DNA of 6,781 nucleotides from Sphingomonas bacterium (GTDB lineage Bacteria > Pseudomonadota > Alphaproteobacteria > Sphingomonadales > Sphingomonadaceae). Shown piece after piece: positions 5,913 through 6,781 of this stretch. Every line of letters starts with the position of its first letter. Within the stretch, counting starts at the first letter, position 1. Made by a program: the position numbers and the translations under genes. The notes below the pieces were generated by a model that was not told the origin of the DNA, searched no databases, and worked only from the letters and a program-made list of their open reading frames with translations. The stretch lies in the NCBI GenBank assembly GCA_026785965.1, contig JAJAYY010000257.1, positions 1 to 6,781 of the forward strand, read 5' to 3'.

Positions 5913-6781
5913 ATGGACAGGACCACCGCCAACAGCGGCACGCGCGAAGTCGCCGAGCCCTTGCGCTTCGACGTCGCCGCGCTCGAAGCCTGGATGGCGG
6001 CCCATGTCGCGGACTTCACCGGCCCGCTTAGCGTCACGCAGTTCAAGGGCGGTCAATCGAACCCGACCTATCGCCTCGACACGCCGCACCGCGCATTCGT
6101 GCTACGGCGCAAGCCGCCCGGCAAGCTGCTGGCGGGCGCGCATGCGGTCGAGCGCGAGGCGCGGGTCATGGGCGCGCTCGGCACGGCCGGATTTCCGGTG
6201 CCGCATATTTACGCGGTGTGCGACGATGACGGGGTCATCGGGACGCCGTTTTTCGTCATGGACCTGGTCGAAGGCCGGATCGTGTGGGAGGCGCATTTCC
6301 CGGGGCTCGAGCCGGCCGCCCGCGCGGCCCACTTCGACGCCATGAACGCGACCATCGCCGCGCTCCACACGGTCGATCCGACCGCGATCGGGATGGCCGA
6401 TTATGGCCGACCCGCCGGTTTCGTCGAACGCCAGGTGGCGCGCTGGTCGAAGCAGTATCTCGCCGACACCGACGCCGGACGATTGCCGCAGATGGATGCG
6501 CTGGTCGAATGGCTTGGCACGCATTTGCCCCCCGATCGCGGCGACGCGCGGATCGTTCATGGCGATTTTCGCTGCGACAATATGATCTTTGCCGCCGACG
6601 CGCCGCGCGTGCTCGCAGTGCTCGACTGGGAATTGTCGACACTGGGCGATCCGGTCGCCGATTTCGTCTATCATTTGCTGATGTACCGCATGCCGGCGGG
6701 GATTTTCACCGGGCTCCACGGGCTCGACCTCGCCGCGCTCGGGATCCCGTCCGAAGACGACTATGCGGCGGCTTACTGCCG
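5913..6781 (+). CDS. Phosphotransferase family protein, ACAD10/11 APH-like kinase (3' end outside window)
   Basis: The first 289 residues of a kinase of the aminoglycoside-phosphotransferase fold. Seen: QFKGGQSNPTYRL (43-55), a nucleotide-loop region; FVLRRKPPG (62-70) with AHAVEREARVM (76-86), typical of the ACAD10/11-like branch; PFFVMDLVEGR hinge (112-122); the catalytic loop HGDFRCDN (H216, D218, N223); and the metal-binding LDWE (D238) followed by LSTLGDPVADFVYHL. The key kinase residues are present. Members of this branch occur as domains fused to, or genes next to, acyl-CoA dehydrogenases. Characterised relatives phosphorylate 4-hydroxyacyl-CoA (LvaA of Pseudomonas levulinate catabolism, mammalian ACAD10/11). 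A role in hydroxyacyl-CoA catabolism is therefore inferred, and antibiotic resistance is unlikely. The ATG at 5913 has only a poor ribosome binding site (AGG 11 nt upstream) but gives a typical N-terminus. The family is usually about 340-360 residues, so roughly 50-70 are missing to the right. Confidence 0.87.
   Translation, partial: MDRTTANSGTREVAEPLRFDVAALEAWMAAHVADFTGPLSVTQFKGGQSNPTYRLDTPHRAFVLRRKPPGKLLAGAHAVEREARVMGALGTAGFPVPHIYAVCDDDGVIGTPFFVMDLVEGRIVWEAHFPGLEPAARAAHFDAMNATIAALHTVDPTAIGMADYGRPAGFVERQVARWSKQYLADTDAGRLPQMDALVEWLGTHLPPDRGDARIVHGDFRCDNMIFAADAPRVLAVLDWELSTLGDPVADFVYHLLMYRMPAGIFTGLHGLDLAALGIPSEDDYAAAYC

Noticed and set aside
5738..6046. Minus-strand 102-codon frame crossing the divergent gap
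   Set aside because: It overlaps the starts of two supported genes and shows no domain or ribosome binding site.
6102..6719. Minus-strand 205-codon frame opposite the kinase gene
   Set aside because: The plus-strand frame carries the full kinase motifs; this one has none.

Overview
The window looks like a chromosomal segment from a high-GC alphaproteobacterium, most likely of the order Sphingomonadales. This is inferred from the character of the encoded proteins: a Thr/Gly/Asn-rich autotransporter, a long nitronate-monooxygenase-like flavoprotein, an SH3_4-type secreted protein and an ACAD10/11-type kinase. It also fits a sequence matching the alphaproteobacterial general-stress sigma factor (EcfG) promoter. 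No rRNA, tRNA, CRISPR array, insertion sequence or phage gene was seen.

Layout. Positions 1-1736 (minus) hold the first 578 residues of a large autotransporter-type surface protein that runs off the left edge. Positions 1737-2096 are its 360-bp upstream region. This holds a good ribosome binding site, a terminator-like hairpin, a run of eight G (minus strand), an exact GGAAC-N16-CGTT promoter match and a pair of imperfect direct repeats. Positions 2097-5840 are a run of four minus-strand genes that read like one operon. In transcription order they are a calcineurin-like metallophosphoesterase, nadC (quinolinate phosphoribosyltransferase, NAD synthesis), a nitronate-monooxygenase-family FMN protein with a cysteine-rich tail, and a small exported SH3-domain protein. 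The gaps are 25 and 72 nt, followed by a 1-nt stop/start overlap. Both nadC and the flavoprotein gene appear to start with TTG behind a GGAG at the same spacing. Positions 5841-5912 are a short divergent intergenic gap. From 5913 a plus-strand phosphotransferase (APH fold, ACAD10/11 type) runs off the right edge.

How the parts relate. The autotransporter has its own control region and its predicted stress promoter points only at it, so it is probably regulated separately from the operon. The operon joins a housekeeping NAD step to redox and envelope proteins; no shared pathway is evident, so the link may be only co-transcription. The plus-strand kinase belongs to acyl-CoA metabolism, and its partner acyl-CoA dehydrogenase is not in view.

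The strongest leads for something undescribed are in the autotransporter leader. There a stress-type promoter is followed directly by a G8 tract at the expected transcription start, and the passenger is built from 52-residue tandem repeats. No wholly new system is evident in the rest.
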